NCBI GenBank assembly: GCA_015067125.1
Contig: SVNB01000015.1
Coordinates: forward strand, 1 to 21,500
Source: Oscillospiraceae bacterium
Lineage (GTDB): Bacteria > Bacillota > Clostridia > Oscillospirales > Ruminococcaceae
Direction: 5' to 3'
DNA: 21,500 nucleotides
In this document: positions 1 through 7,573 of the stretch, in pieces
How positions within the stretch are numbered: position 1 is the first letter of the stretch
Layout of the letters: the number at the start of each line of letters is the position of its first letter
The notes under the pieces: generated by a model
The model's input: only the letters and a program-made list of their open reading frames with translations
What the model was told of the DNA's origin: nothing
Databases searched by the model: none
Program-made: the position numbers and the translations under genes

Positions 1-1845
1 AACGTCTTCGCCGTAAACCACTTCCAGAAAATCAAACCCAAGAGCTTTGGAAACCAGCGAAAGGGCGCTTCCGTCGTCTTCGTAATAATAATAACATTCC
101 GGTGCGGCATAAACGGCGGAATACAGAAGAGAAAGATAGTCTGCGTTTTCAAGCCCCATAAAGCTGTGTGCGGCAACGGCACCGTATTTATGATCGGTTA
201 CGTTATAAACGTCTGCGGCATAATTCAAAACGTCATCATAGGGGTTATAAAACTGCCGGTCAATGGTCATATTATTGGCGCCGTTTATGCACCAGTTTTC
301 TTCTCTGCCTTCAAGATAATCCAATTTTTCGTTTTTTGCGGAAGAAATATCCGGAATTTCAGTATCGAAAAAACTGTTCTCCGCCTTTTCGCTTTTATAG
401 ACGTAACCTTTTGCTTCGGTTGGCAGGGAACCCGTTTTATAAACAGAAACAGGTTCTATATAAAATTCACCGTTTTCATCGGTGTGCTCAAAGAAAACCA
501 CTTCCACCAGGTTAACGTACCATGCCGCGCCGGCAAATTCTCCGTTATAAATCAGTTCGTAAGGATTGGTTCCGCCAAACCTTGCATCAATATATTCCGG
601 TTCATAAAAATCCGTTCCAACATGGTAAAAAACAGCTTTTTTGGAACCGTCAAAACGGCTGTAAAGATTTTTAAGGATAAATTCGGAAGGGGAAGGGCTG
701 TATCCGTTTTTTGCGATAATATTGCCGGTACCGTCATCAATATAACCGGTATCGTATTCCAGAAGATCGATGCCGAAGAATTTTTTGGAATTTTCGGAAT
801 AAAGTTCTTTGGAAAGCTTTCCGGTAGCCGGATCAAGCGATTTGTGATAGGTATATGCGCCCATCTGTTTCGGGGAAAATTCCGTTTCGGAAGGATCGCA
901 GATAAGGTATTCAAGGCTGCCGTTAAAATATTCCGCGTATTTTAAAACCTCGGGGTCAACGTCTTCAAGATAGGCGTACCTGTCGTAAACAGAAATTTCT
1001 TCGGTTTCAAAATAATATTCATAATAATCGGTATGGATTTTAAAACGTATTTTTTCTTCATCATAAAACAAAATCTGCGGGCGCACAACGTCCGGAAGAC
1101 CCTGATATTCAAACATAAAATTTATGCCGGTATCTGTTGTTTTTTCAAAACCTTCCGAACCGATAAGATAAAGCAGATAGGTGGAACTTGTATCGCAGGG
1201 CTGGTTATTATAAATGTTGCCGAAATCTTCGGGCATATCTGTTGTAAAGACTGCGGCAGCTTTTCTTTCCGGAACGGCGGCAAATTCAATTATCCACTCA
1301 TCGTACTCCTCTTCCGGATTATGTCCCTTTGGATACCATGTGTAAGCAGGCTTGGAAGTATCATCAAAACGATAAAAATTTATGCCGTCATAATTTTCAA
1401 ACGCAAAATATTCATCATCAACCATTCCGTAACTGTAAAGATGATAGATATTTTCCGGAACGATTTTTACGGAATCTTCCGTGCTTACATAGGCAAAACC
1501 AATGGGGCCGCCGTAATCCGCAAAGCGTTCCGGGTCAAAAAAGAAGGTGCCAAGGGTGTATTTTCCGTCCGAAGTGGTATATGTTTTCCCAAATTCTTTT
1601 GCGTGTTCAAGCGGGTTTAATACGGCTTTTTCAGAAAGGCCTTCTTCCAGACATACAGATATATAATAAGAAAGCTGTTCTTCGGTATAACCCATTTTTT
1701 TCGCAAGGGTTTCAAAATCATATTCCTGCTCAATTTGCGCATCGGAAGCTTCCGGCGTTTTTGTATGTTCCGGAGCTTCTTCTGGATTTGAGCACCCGGA
1801 AAATATTGCGAGCACCGAAAAAATCATAACTAAAAACTTTTTCAT
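1..1845 (-). CDS. Large lipoprotein of unknown function (C-terminus beyond the window)
   Basis: An open frame of 615 codons runs from ATG at 1845 to the left edge without a stop, so the gene is partial. A strong ribosome binding site (AAAGGAGG, about 1853-1860) precedes it. The N-terminus is a lipoprotein signal: a Lys-Lys start, a hydrophobic stretch, then a lipobox-like FSGC with the lipidated Cys at residue 17, followed by an acidic, Pro-rich linker. The mature part is rich in Tyr, Glu, Asp and Phe and looks like an extracytoplasmic beta-rich protein. Residues about 35-150 resemble the middle of the upstream gene (GYTEEQL against GYSDEQL, LNP, DGKY, FDP, IVPENI against IIPENI, DNEYF-like), so the two are tandem paralogues. 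Only 19 bp separate it from that gene's stop, which suggests one operon. I recognise no enzymatic motif. Function unknown; surface attachment is inferred. Confidence 0.85.
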   Translation of the reverse strand, partial: MKKFLVMIFSVLAIFSGCSNPEEAPEHTKTPEASDAQIEQEYDFETLAKKMGYTEEQLSYYISVCLEEGLSEKAVLNPLEHAKEFGKTYTTSDGKYTLGTFFFDPERFADYGGPIGFAYVSTEDSVKIVPENIYHLYSYGMVDDEYFAFENYDGINFYRFDDTSKPAYTWYPKGHNPEEEYDEWIIEFAAVPERKAAAVFTTDMPEDFGNIYNNQPCDTSSTYLLYLIGSEGFEKTTDTGINFMFEYQGLPDVVRPQILFYDEEKIRFKIHTDYYEYYFETEEISVYDRYAYLEDVDPEVLKYAEYFNGSLEYLICDPSETEFSPKQMGAYTYHKSLDPATGKLSKELYSENSKKFFGIDLLEYDTGYIDDGTGNIIAKNGYSPSPSEFILKNLYSRFDGSKKAVFYHVGTDFYEPEYIDARFGGTNPYELIYNGEFAGAAWYVNLVEVVFFEHTDENGEFYIEPVSVYKTGSLPTEAKGYVYKSEKAENSFFDTEIPDISSAKNEKLDYLEGREENWCINGANNMTIDRQFYNPYDDVLNYAADVYNVTDHKYGAVAAHSFMGLENADYLSLLYSAVYAAPECYYYYEDDGSALSLVSKALGFDFLEVVYGEDV

Positions 1846-1864
1846 GGCAAAACCTCCTTTATTG

Positions 1865-4216
1865 TTATTTGCAGATATAATCGCTTATTTTGACGGGGAA
1901 ATGTTCCCCGAATTCATTGAATGCGCCTATATAATCATCAGGAGATTCAATACGAAGGTCGGACCAGAATCCGTTATGACAGAAATCAAAGCGTTCGCTT
2001 AAAATATTGCCGTCTTTATCAATAAACCAGAAACCTTCTTCATAAACTCTTCCGTTTTTGTCATAAATCGGGTGATTATAGTAATCATTGTAGGAAGGAT
2101 ATGTTTTTCCGATGCCAACGTAGGAACCGTCATCAAAAACGGTAAAGCTCATTTGATGGAATCTGCTGCAAAGAACATTGCCTTCAAGGTCAACCAGTTC
2201 GGAAAGGCACTGTTCGCCGCCCATATAGTCAAGGTCTATGCCGTTATAAAGAATGATTCTGTCTTCAAACGGCATATTAAGATATTCATAAACCGGGTCG
2301 ATAATTATATTACCATTTGAATCCATAATGCCCCTTTTTGGGGAATGCCAGTTCCAGTAATAATCAAATTTTGTAAAACCAAAGCCGGCGTCCCAGGCCA
2401 TACCTTCGTTTACGGAAGTAAAGTTGAAATTTTCTCCGTCGTATTCATAAAAATATACCTTGCCGTCAATAACGCCGTGCAACCCCATGCGGTTATAAAA
2501 ACTTGGGAACCAATATGTGTCGATACAGGCGTCCTCATAGGGAACGTCGTTAAGGCGTTTGCCCGTTTCGTCATAAAGATAAATAAGAGTGTTTTCCGTT
2601 TCTCCGATATACGGCCTTTCGCAGCCGGTGGGAGCATCGGTATATAAAAGTCTTTCGTCCGTACCGTCAACAAAGGTGCAGATATAATAAATATATGGGT
2701 TGCTGCCAAGCTCTTCTTCGGTTACGGGATCGTATGTGTAATAATAGGAATAGGTCTTTTCTATTTTGGTGAACATCTTTTCTGTTACATAAAGACCGTT
2801 TATTTCAAGAGCGAGAAGTTCATCGGTGGCTTCTATTACCCAGTTATCGTATTCACCGGATCCGTAGTATTTGATGCTCAAAGGTTTGATTTCAATACCG
2901 GAATCGGAGAAAACAAGGTCAAAAGTGTTGCCGTATTCAAGCCGGAAACGGAATGTTTCTTTAGGATACTCATAAAGGACCCGCTGCACAAGAGCAACAT
3001 CGCCTTTGCTTCTGTAAACAGGAATTCCGGTATCAAAAGTTTCTTTTATTTTACATTGTTTGTCAAGAATAGTGATGAAATAGTGGGTAAGACCATCTTT
3101 TGTTGAGTTATTATCAAAATCCGCGGAACGATCTACCCAGAATGCGATGATTTCTTCCCGTTCCGGAATAGGATAGGAAACGATATCGGGGATGTAGCCT
3201 TTGTTTTTGGGAGTCATGATTTCAAGTGCGGACCAGGAAATTTTGGGTTCGGAAGGATTTTTGAATTCATATATCCTTGTGCCGCCGGTTCCGAAAACAA
3301 AATATTCATTATCAAGAATTCCAAAGGGAGGTTTGTAAATGTTAAGATAATTTTCATCAATATTTTCCGGAATAATGCGTATTTCTTCCGTTTCAAGATT
3401 TTTTATATAAGGAATATAAATTGCGCCAAGCTCATCTTTAACTTCAAAAGGATCAAAAGCAAAAATGCAGAAGTAGTATTTTCCGTCGGCTGTGGTTTCT
3501 TCGCACATATAGCTGGAAATGTTTTCTGTGGGATTAAGAATTTTTCCTTTGGTAAGAAGATTGCCGATAAACGGCGCAAGGCGTTCAAGCTGTTCGTCGG
3601 AATATCCAAGCTTTTTTGCGGCAGTGATGAAATCCTCGTCGCTCATATCAAAAAGATTATCTTCGGAATACCGCGCCATGCTTTCGCAGTATTTGCGCAT
3701 TTTTTTAATTAATTCCGTATTGGAGGAAGAAAACACGAGATAGGGCGATTCTTCGGTGATTTTTCCGTTTTCTTTGCTCGAATACTGCTTTGTGATGAAG
3801 ATTTTTTCTTCTGTTACAATGATTTTGGAAATTCCGGCGGTGATGATGCCTCTATCTTCATCTGTAAAGGCGTTTTGCTTTTCGGTTGTTACAGCGGAAA
3901 AATGGTAGTTTGCGGATCTGGCTTTTGCAAAAATATTGCTTTCGTCATAAACAAATTTATAGTCACGCAAAATATTTTTAAGCCATGTAAGGTTAAAATC
4001 CTCTGTTTTTGCGGTATTGCGCGGCTTTATGCGAATAAAATCAAATTCCGGAAAAGAAAGGCCGTCGTTCAGTTCATCAATGGAATATTCCCCGGAAAAA
4101 TCTTCGGCAGAAAAATCGCTTTTTGCAAAAAGCGTTCCTCCAAAAAGCAAAAAGAAAAGAAGAATAATAAAAAATATTATTGCGGTTATAATTTTTTTGA
4201 TTTTGCTTATGTTCAT
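1865..4216 (-). CDS. Membrane-anchored exported protein with C-terminal WG-like repeats
   Basis: 783 aa, ATG at 4216 with GGGAGG about 8 bp upstream. Residues about 8-30 form a single hydrophobic anchor or uncleaved signal peptide after a Lys-rich start. The rest is soluble and rich in Tyr, Asp, Glu and Phe. The region around residues 200-330 is homologous to the downstream lipoprotein (GYSDEQL, ILNP, DGKY, FDPFE, IIPENI, DNEYFVF). From about residue 615 onward there are degenerate WG-type repeats, for example GIMDSNGNIIIDPVYE, VDLEGNVL, IYDKNGRVYEE and FIDKDGNILSE. Such repeats form beta-rich, probably ligand- or surface-binding units. There is no catalytic signature. The gene is co-directional with the lipoprotein gene 19 bp downstream and is probably the first gene of that operon. 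The WG-repeat assignment is by eye and the repeats are weak; the function is not known. Confidence 0.85.
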   Translation of the reverse strand: MNISKIKKIITAIIFFIILLFFLLFGGTLFAKSDFSAEDFSGEYSIDELNDGLSFPEFDFIRIKPRNTAKTEDFNLTWLKNILRDYKFVYDESNIFAKARSANYHFSAVTTEKQNAFTDEDRGIITAGISKIIVTEEKIFITKQYSSKENGKITEESPYLVFSSSNTELIKKMRKYCESMARYSEDNLFDMSDEDFITAAKKLGYSDEQLERLAPFIGNLLTKGKILNPTENISSYMCEETTADGKYYFCIFAFDPFEVKDELGAIYIPYIKNLETEEIRIIPENIDENYLNIYKPPFGILDNEYFVFGTGGTRIYEFKNPSEPKISWSALEIMTPKNKGYIPDIVSYPIPEREEIIAFWVDRSADFDNNSTKDGLTHYFITILDKQCKIKETFDTGIPVYRSKGDVALVQRVLYEYPKETFRFRLEYGNTFDLVFSDSGIEIKPLSIKYYGSGEYDNWVIEATDELLALEINGLYVTEKMFTKIEKTYSYYYTYDPVTEEELGSNPYIYYICTFVDGTDERLLYTDAPTGCERPYIGETENTLIYLYDETGKRLNDVPYEDACIDTYWFPSFYNRMGLHGVIDGKVYFYEYDGENFNFTSVNEGMAWDAGFGFTKFDYYWNWHSPKRGIMDSNGNIIIDPVYEYLNMPFEDRIILYNGIDLDYMGGEQCLSELVDLEGNVLCSRFHQMSFTVFDDGSYVGIGKTYPSYNDYYNHPIYDKNGRVYEEGFWFIDKDGNILSERFDFCHNGFWSDLRIESPDDYIGAFNEFGEHFPVKISDYICK

Positions 4217-4244
4217 GGTTCTGCCTCCCTTGTTATTTTGTATT

Positions 4245-4274
4245 TTTATAATAAAGTTTTATTTTTCCCTTCAA
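4245..4274 (-). promoter_or_regulatory. Candidate sigma-A promoter for the two-gene exported-protein operon
   Basis: On the minus strand, TTGAAG (4269-4274) and TATAAA (4245-4250) are separated by 18 bp, about 30 bp upstream of the ATG at 4216. The match is moderate and the region is AT-rich, so this is a candidate only. Confidence 0.4.
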
Positions 4275-4359
4275 CAGTATAGTGTATCAACACGGCATTT
4301 TTGTTGCAGTTTTTTCTGAAAAATATCAAAATTTTTTTGTTGAAAAAATCGACCGTCCC

Positions 4360-4388
4360 TTGACCGCGCCTGCGCAAAGTTATATTAT
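4360..4388 (+). promoter_or_regulatory. Sigma-A-like promoter for the aldo/keto reductase
   Basis: TTGACC (4360-4365), a 17-bp spacer and TATTAT (4383-4388) lie 34 bp upstream of the ATG at 4422. The ribosome binding site AAAGGAGAA sits at about 4407-4415. Confidence 0.6.
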
Positions 4389-4421
4389 AACTTTATATAC
4401 AAAACAAAAGGAGAACAAAAA

Positions 4422-5495
4422 ATGAAAAACTTTGGCTTTGGATGTATGCGTCTTCCCATGATCGGCGAGGAAGTTGATATTGAGCAGTTTAAAAAAATGA
4501 CCGACCGCTTTATGGAAGAGGGTTTTACATATTTTGATACCGCGCACCCCTATATTAAAGGAAAAAGCGAAACCGCGATAAAAGAAGCGCTTACAAGCCG
4601 CTATCCCAGAGAAAGCTATGTTCTTGCAGATAAATTAAGCGGAAGCTTTTTTACAAAAGAAGAAGAAATCCGCCCGCTTTTTGAAGAAGAACTTGCGGCC
4701 TGCGGCGTGGAATATTTTGACTATTTTCTTATGCATGCCCAAAGCAGAAACAACTATCCCAAATACTGCGAATGCAAAGCTTATGAAATAAGCGAAGAAC
4801 TTAAAAACGAAGGCAAAATAAAGCATCTTGGAATGTCCTTCCACGACAGTGCGGAATATCTTGAAAAAATCCTTATTGAAAAACCGATGGTGGAATTCGT
4901 TCAGCTTCAGTTCAACTATGCGGATTATGAAGATGACGACGTTCAGGCAAAAAAATGCCTTGAAGTCTGCCGCAAATACGGCAAGCCGGTTATTGTTATG
5001 GAACCCGTTCGCGGCGGAAGCCTTGTGGCTCTTCCGGAAGAAGCAAAAGAAATGCTCGAAGCCACCGGCAAAAGCTGCGCGGAATACGCTGTGCGCTATG
5101 CGGCATCTTTCGAAGGCATTTTTATGGTGCTTTCCGGTATGAGCAGCATTGAGCAGCTGGAAGAAAATATTGCGTTTATGAAGGATTTTAAACCCCTTAA
5201 TGAAGAAGAATTTGCGCTTCTTGATAAAGTGGTGGAAATTATCAATAAAATAGAAACCATTCCCTGCACAAACTGCAAATATTGTACCGAAGTCTGCCCA
5301 AAAAACATCGCTATTCCGGGAATTTTTAATGTTATGAACGAAATCCGCCGTTATGATAAAGAACACACCTGGATTCCCAATTACGGCGAAAGAGCAGCTT
5401 CTAACTGCATAAAATGCGGAAAATGCGAAAAAGCCTGTCCCCAGCATATAGAAATAAGAAAATATCTGGAAGAAGCCGCAAAAGTAATTGAATAA
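4422..5495 (+). CDS. Aldo/keto reductase with C-terminal 2x[4Fe-4S] ferredoxin domain
   Basis: 357 aa. The N-terminal ~270 residues form the AKR TIM barrel. The usual catalytic tetrad is visible as D39, Y44, K71 and H105 (FDTAHPY, ADKLSG, LMHAQ). The C-terminus carries two complete CxxCxxCxxxC(P) clusters, C282/285/288/292 and C329/332/335/339, typical of ferredoxin-type iron-sulfur domains. This is the architecture of the COG1453-type aldo/keto reductases common in anaerobic Clostridia, which are thought to pass electrons between a ferredoxin-like module and a carbonyl substrate. The substrate is unknown. The protein is cytoplasmic, with no signal peptide. The gene stands alone, with its own promoter and a hairpin terminator directly after the stop. 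ATG at 4422 is chosen because of AAAGGAG 6-8 bp upstream and the standard GFGCMRLP N-terminus. Confidence 0.95.
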   Translation: MKNFGFGCMRLPMIGEEVDIEQFKKMTDRFMEEGFTYFDTAHPYIKGKSETAIKEALTSRYPRESYVLADKLSGSFFTKEEEIRPLFEEELAACGVEYFDYFLMHAQSRNNYPKYCECKAYEISEELKNEGKIKHLGMSFHDSAEYLEKILIEKPMVEFVQLQFNYADYEDDDVQAKKCLEVCRKYGKPVIVMEPVRGGSLVALPEEAKEMLEATGKSCAEYAVRYAASFEGIFMVLSGMSSIEQLEENIAFMKDFKPLNEEEFALLDKVVEIINKIETIPCTNCKYCTEVCPKNIAIPGIFNVMNEIRRYDKEHTWIPNYGERAASNCIKCGKCEKACPQHIEIRKYLEEAAKVIE

Positions 5496-5501
5496 AAAAT
5501 T

Positions 5502-5535
5502 TGAGCACGGATGAAAAATTCCGTGCTCATTTTGT
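5502..5535 (+). terminator. Rho-independent terminator after the aldo/keto reductase
   Basis: TGAGCACGGA (5502-5511) pairs perfectly with TCCGTGCTCA (5520-5529) across an 8-nt loop. A T-rich tail follows. Confidence 0.85.
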
Positions 5536-5541
5536 TTTGTA

Positions 5542-5570
5542 TTGAAAAAACCTATAAAAGGTGATAAGAT
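5542..5570 (+). promoter_or_regulatory. Sigma-A-like promoter for the DUF1508 gene
   Basis: TTGAAA (5542-5547), a 17-bp spacer and TAAGAT (5565-5570) lie just after the preceding terminator and about 46 bp before the ATG. Confidence 0.65.
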
Positions 5571-5616
5571 AGAACCACACAAACATACCGCATAAACCGA
5601 AAGGAGAAATGATATT

Positions 5617-5985
5617 ATGGGTAAATTTGCAGTAAAAGAAACCGCTTCCGGCGTAAAATTCAACCTTCTTGCCTCCAACGGACAGATTATCGGCGTTTCC
5701 GAAGTTTATTCCGGCAAAGAAGCCTGCCTTAAAGGAATCGAAAGTGTTCGTAAAAACGCAGAAGCCGCAAACCTCGAAGACCGGACCGTTGAGCCTGTTG
5801 CAGAAGCAGTGAACCCCAAGTTCGAAATTTATACCGATAAAGCCGGCGAATTCCGCTTCCGCCTTAAAGCACGCAACGGAGAAATTATCCTTTCTTCCGA
5901 AGGATACAAAGCAAAAGCTTCCTGCGAAAACGGAATAGAATCCGTTCGTAAAAATGCACTGGATGCAGAAATCGTTGAAGAATAA
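5617..5985 (+). CDS. Two-repeat DUF1508 (YegP-like) small protein
   Basis: 122 aa, ATG at 5617 with AAAGGAGA at 5600-5607. The protein is an internal duplication. Residues about 1-50 and 68-118 each contain a beta-hairpin unit (F.ETASGVKFNLLASNGQII against FEIYTDKAGEFRFRLKARNG) followed by an identical GIESVRKNA helix. This is the DUF1508/YegP fold of short cytoplasmic proteins; their biochemical role is not established. The two copies are joined by an acidic, Pro- and Val-containing linker. The gene is monocistronic, flanked by its own promoter and a strong GC-rich terminator. Family identity is confident; function is unknown. Confidence 0.9.
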   Translation: MGKFAVKETASGVKFNLLASNGQIIGVSEVYSGKEACLKGIESVRKNAEAANLEDRTVEPVAEAVNPKFEIYTDKAGEFRFRLKARNGEIILSSEGYKAKASCENGIESVRKNALDAEIVEE

Positions 5986-6000
5986 TATAAAAATAACCGG

Positions 6001-6030
6001 CGGCGGAAGCTTTTCTTCCGCCGTTTTTTT
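6001..6030 (+). terminator. Rho-independent terminator after the DUF1508 gene
   Basis: CGGCGGAAG (6001-6009), loop CTTTT, CTTCCGCCG (6015-6023), then seven T residues. Confidence 0.9.
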
Positions 6031-6031
6031 A

Positions 6032-6060
6032 TTGCTAAAAATCGTATATCGTGATAAAAT
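6032..6060 (+). promoter_or_regulatory. Sigma-A-like promoter for the DUF362 gene
   Basis: TTGCTA (6032-6037), a 17-bp spacer and TAAAAT (6055-6060), 36 bp upstream of the ATG at 6097. Confidence 0.55.
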
Positions 6061-6096
6061 AATGCCGTAATCATTCTTTTAAGAAAGGTGAAATTT

Positions 6097-6963
6097 ATGG
6101 AAAAGGCAAAAGTCTATTTTACCCGTGATATCAGTTCAGCGGGACTTATGAAAATATACGAAGCGCTTTCTCCGGAACTTCCGGGAAAAGTTGCGGTAAA
6201 AGTTCATTCCGGAGAAACCGGAAACCAGAATTTTCTTCGTCCGGAATTCTGGAAAGAACTTATCGAAAAAGTAAACGGCACCGTAACGGAATGCAATACC
6301 GCATATAACGGTACCCGCAACACCACCGAAAAACACCTTAAAACCCTTGAAGAACACGGCTGGAACAAATATTTTCCGGTGGATCTTCTTGATGCGGAAG
6401 GTCCGGATATGGAACTTTCCATTCCGGAAGGAAAACGCATTAAAAAGAATTTTGTTGGCAAAAACATTGCAAATTACGATTCCTTGCTGGTGCTTTCTCA
6501 TTTTAAAGGTCACCCGATGGGCGGCTACGGCGGTGCCCTTAAACAGCTTTCTATAGGTGTTGCTTCTTCTTTTGGCAAAGCGTATATCCATGGAGCAGGG
6601 GAGCCGGAAAAAATCTGGACCGCCGATCATGATTCTTTTCTTGAATCCATGGCAGATGCTGCAAAAAGCGTTGTGGATTACTTTGATGGAAAAGCCGCTT
6701 ACATCAACGTGATGAAAAATATGTCTGTGGATTGCGACTGCTGTGCAGTTGCGGAAGATCCCTGCATGAATGATATCGGAATTCTTTGCTCTCTTGATCC
6801 GGTGGCCATAGATAAAGCCTGTCTTGATCTTGTGTATGCTTCCGATGACCCGGGCAGAGATCATCTGCTTGAAAGAATAGAAAGCAGAAACGGCGTTCAT
6901 ACAATAGAAGCCGCTTTGGAACTCGGCATCGGCACTGCCGATTATGAGCTTATAGAAATTTGA
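6097..6963 (+). CDS. DUF362 family protein (putative iron-sulfur protein)
   Basis: 288 aa from ATG 6097. A GTG at 6088 would add three residues but lies inside the ribosome binding site AGAAAGGTG, so the ATG is preferred. The sequence shows the DUF362 layout: KVAVKVHSGE near the N-terminus, SHFKGHPMGGYGGALKQLSIG in the middle and the family-typical DIGILCSLDPVAIDKA near the C-terminus. A cysteine cluster (VDCDCC, then a Cys at DPC and another at ILC) precedes the latter and may bind iron-sulfur or another metal; a separate ferredoxin domain, present in many relatives, is absent. The protein is cytoplasmic and its substrate is unknown. The gene has its own promoter and a terminator shared with greA, which converges on it. 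It sits next to another redox gene, but nothing shows that they act together. Confidence 0.9.
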   Translation: MEKAKVYFTRDISSAGLMKIYEALSPELPGKVAVKVHSGETGNQNFLRPEFWKELIEKVNGTVTECNTAYNGTRNTTEKHLKTLEEHGWNKYFPVDLLDAEGPDMELSIPEGKRIKKNFVGKNIANYDSLLVLSHFKGHPMGGYGGALKQLSIGVASSFGKAYIHGAGEPEKIWTADHDSFLESMADAAKSVVDYFDGKAAYINVMKNMSVDCDCCAVAEDPCMNDIGILCSLDPVAIDKACLDLVYASDDPGRDHLLERIESRNGVHTIEAALELGIGTADYELIEI

Positions 6964-6979
6964 TTATAAAGCAAAAAAA

Positions 6980-7006
6980 GGCTTGCCCTGCGGCAAGCCT
7001 TTTTTG
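6980..7006 (+). terminator. Bidirectional terminator between the DUF362 gene and greA
   Basis: GGCTTGCC (6980-6987), loop CTGC, GGCAAGCC (6992-6999), flanked by A-runs on the left and T-runs on the right. It can therefore end both the plus-strand DUF362 transcript and the minus-strand greA transcript. Confidence 0.88.
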
Positions 7007-7017
7007 TTTGCGTTTTA

Positions 7018-7491
7018 TCAGCCGATGCTGATGACTTTGAATCTTGCTACGTCACCGGAAGGAAGAATTGCTTCTGCAACTTCGCCCGCTTTTTTGCCGA
7101 TAAGAGCTTTTCCTACAGGGGATTCGTCAGAAATTTTTCCAAGGTCGATATCTGCTTCGGTGGAACCTACGATGATGTATTCAAGTTCTTCCTCAAATTC
7201 CTCGTCGTAAAGCTTAACGGTGGAACCAAGAGAAACTGCATCGGTAACAAGTTCGCTTTCGTCAAGAATTACTACGTTTTTAAGCATTACTTCAAGATCG
7301 GCGATTCTTGCTTCTACGATGGCCTGTTCGTTTTTGGCCTCATCATATTCGCTGTTTTCGGAAAGGTCGCCGTAAGAACGTGCGACGCGGATTTTTTCGG
7401 AAACTTCTTTTCTGCGAACGGTTTTAAGCTGTTCAAGTTCTTCTTCAAGAGCTTTAAGACCGCTTGCTGTTACAACAACTTTTTTATCCAT
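7018..7491 (-). CDS. greA: Transcription elongation factor GreA
   Basis: 157 aa, the usual GreA length. It has an N-terminal antiparallel coiled coil (residues about 10-75) with the acidic tip DLSENSEYDEAK, in which D42 and E45 match the residues that coordinate the catalytic Mg in the RNA polymerase secondary channel. A C-terminal FKBP-like domain follows (GSTVKLYDEEFEEELEYIIVG; SPVGKALIGKKAGE). GreA stimulates cleavage of the backtracked transcript. ATG 7491 is preceded by AGGAGGG. The gene has a full-consensus promoter of its own in the 82-bp gap after the S41 gene, and read-through from that operon is also possible because no hairpin separates them. Confidence 0.97.
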   Translation of the reverse strand: MDKKVVVTASGLKALEEELEQLKTVRRKEVSEKIRVARSYGDLSENSEYDEAKNEQAIVEARIADLEVMLKNVVILDESELVTDAVSLGSTVKLYDEEFEEELEYIIVGSTEADIDLGKISDESPVGKALIGKKAGEVAEAILPSGDVARFKVISIG

Positions 7492-7529
7492 GGTAAAAGA
7501 CCCTCCTAAAATGGATCACAATGTTATAG

Positions 7530-7558
7530 ATTATATAAATATAAAACCGGATTGTCAA
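7530..7558 (-). promoter_or_regulatory. Full-consensus sigma-A promoter of greA
   Basis: On the minus strand, TTGACA (7553-7558), a 17-bp spacer and TATAAT (7530-7535). Both hexamers are perfect consensus, the strongest promoter by sequence in the window. The predicted start is near 7523. Confidence 0.88.
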
Positions 7559-7573
7559 GAGTAAATTTGTCGT

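Noticed and set aside
166..1829. Several plus-strand frames over the left lipoprotein gene
   Set aside because: Shadows of the minus-strand frame, which has a ribosome binding site, lipobox and homology to its neighbour.
4635..5678. 347-codon minus-strand frame opposite the aldo/keto reductase
   Set aside because: Antisense shadow; it crosses a terminator and a promoter, and its composition is unlike a protein.
5617..5985. Internal duplication in the DUF1508 protein as a novel repeat
   Set aside because: A two-repeat layout is normal for YegP-like proteins.
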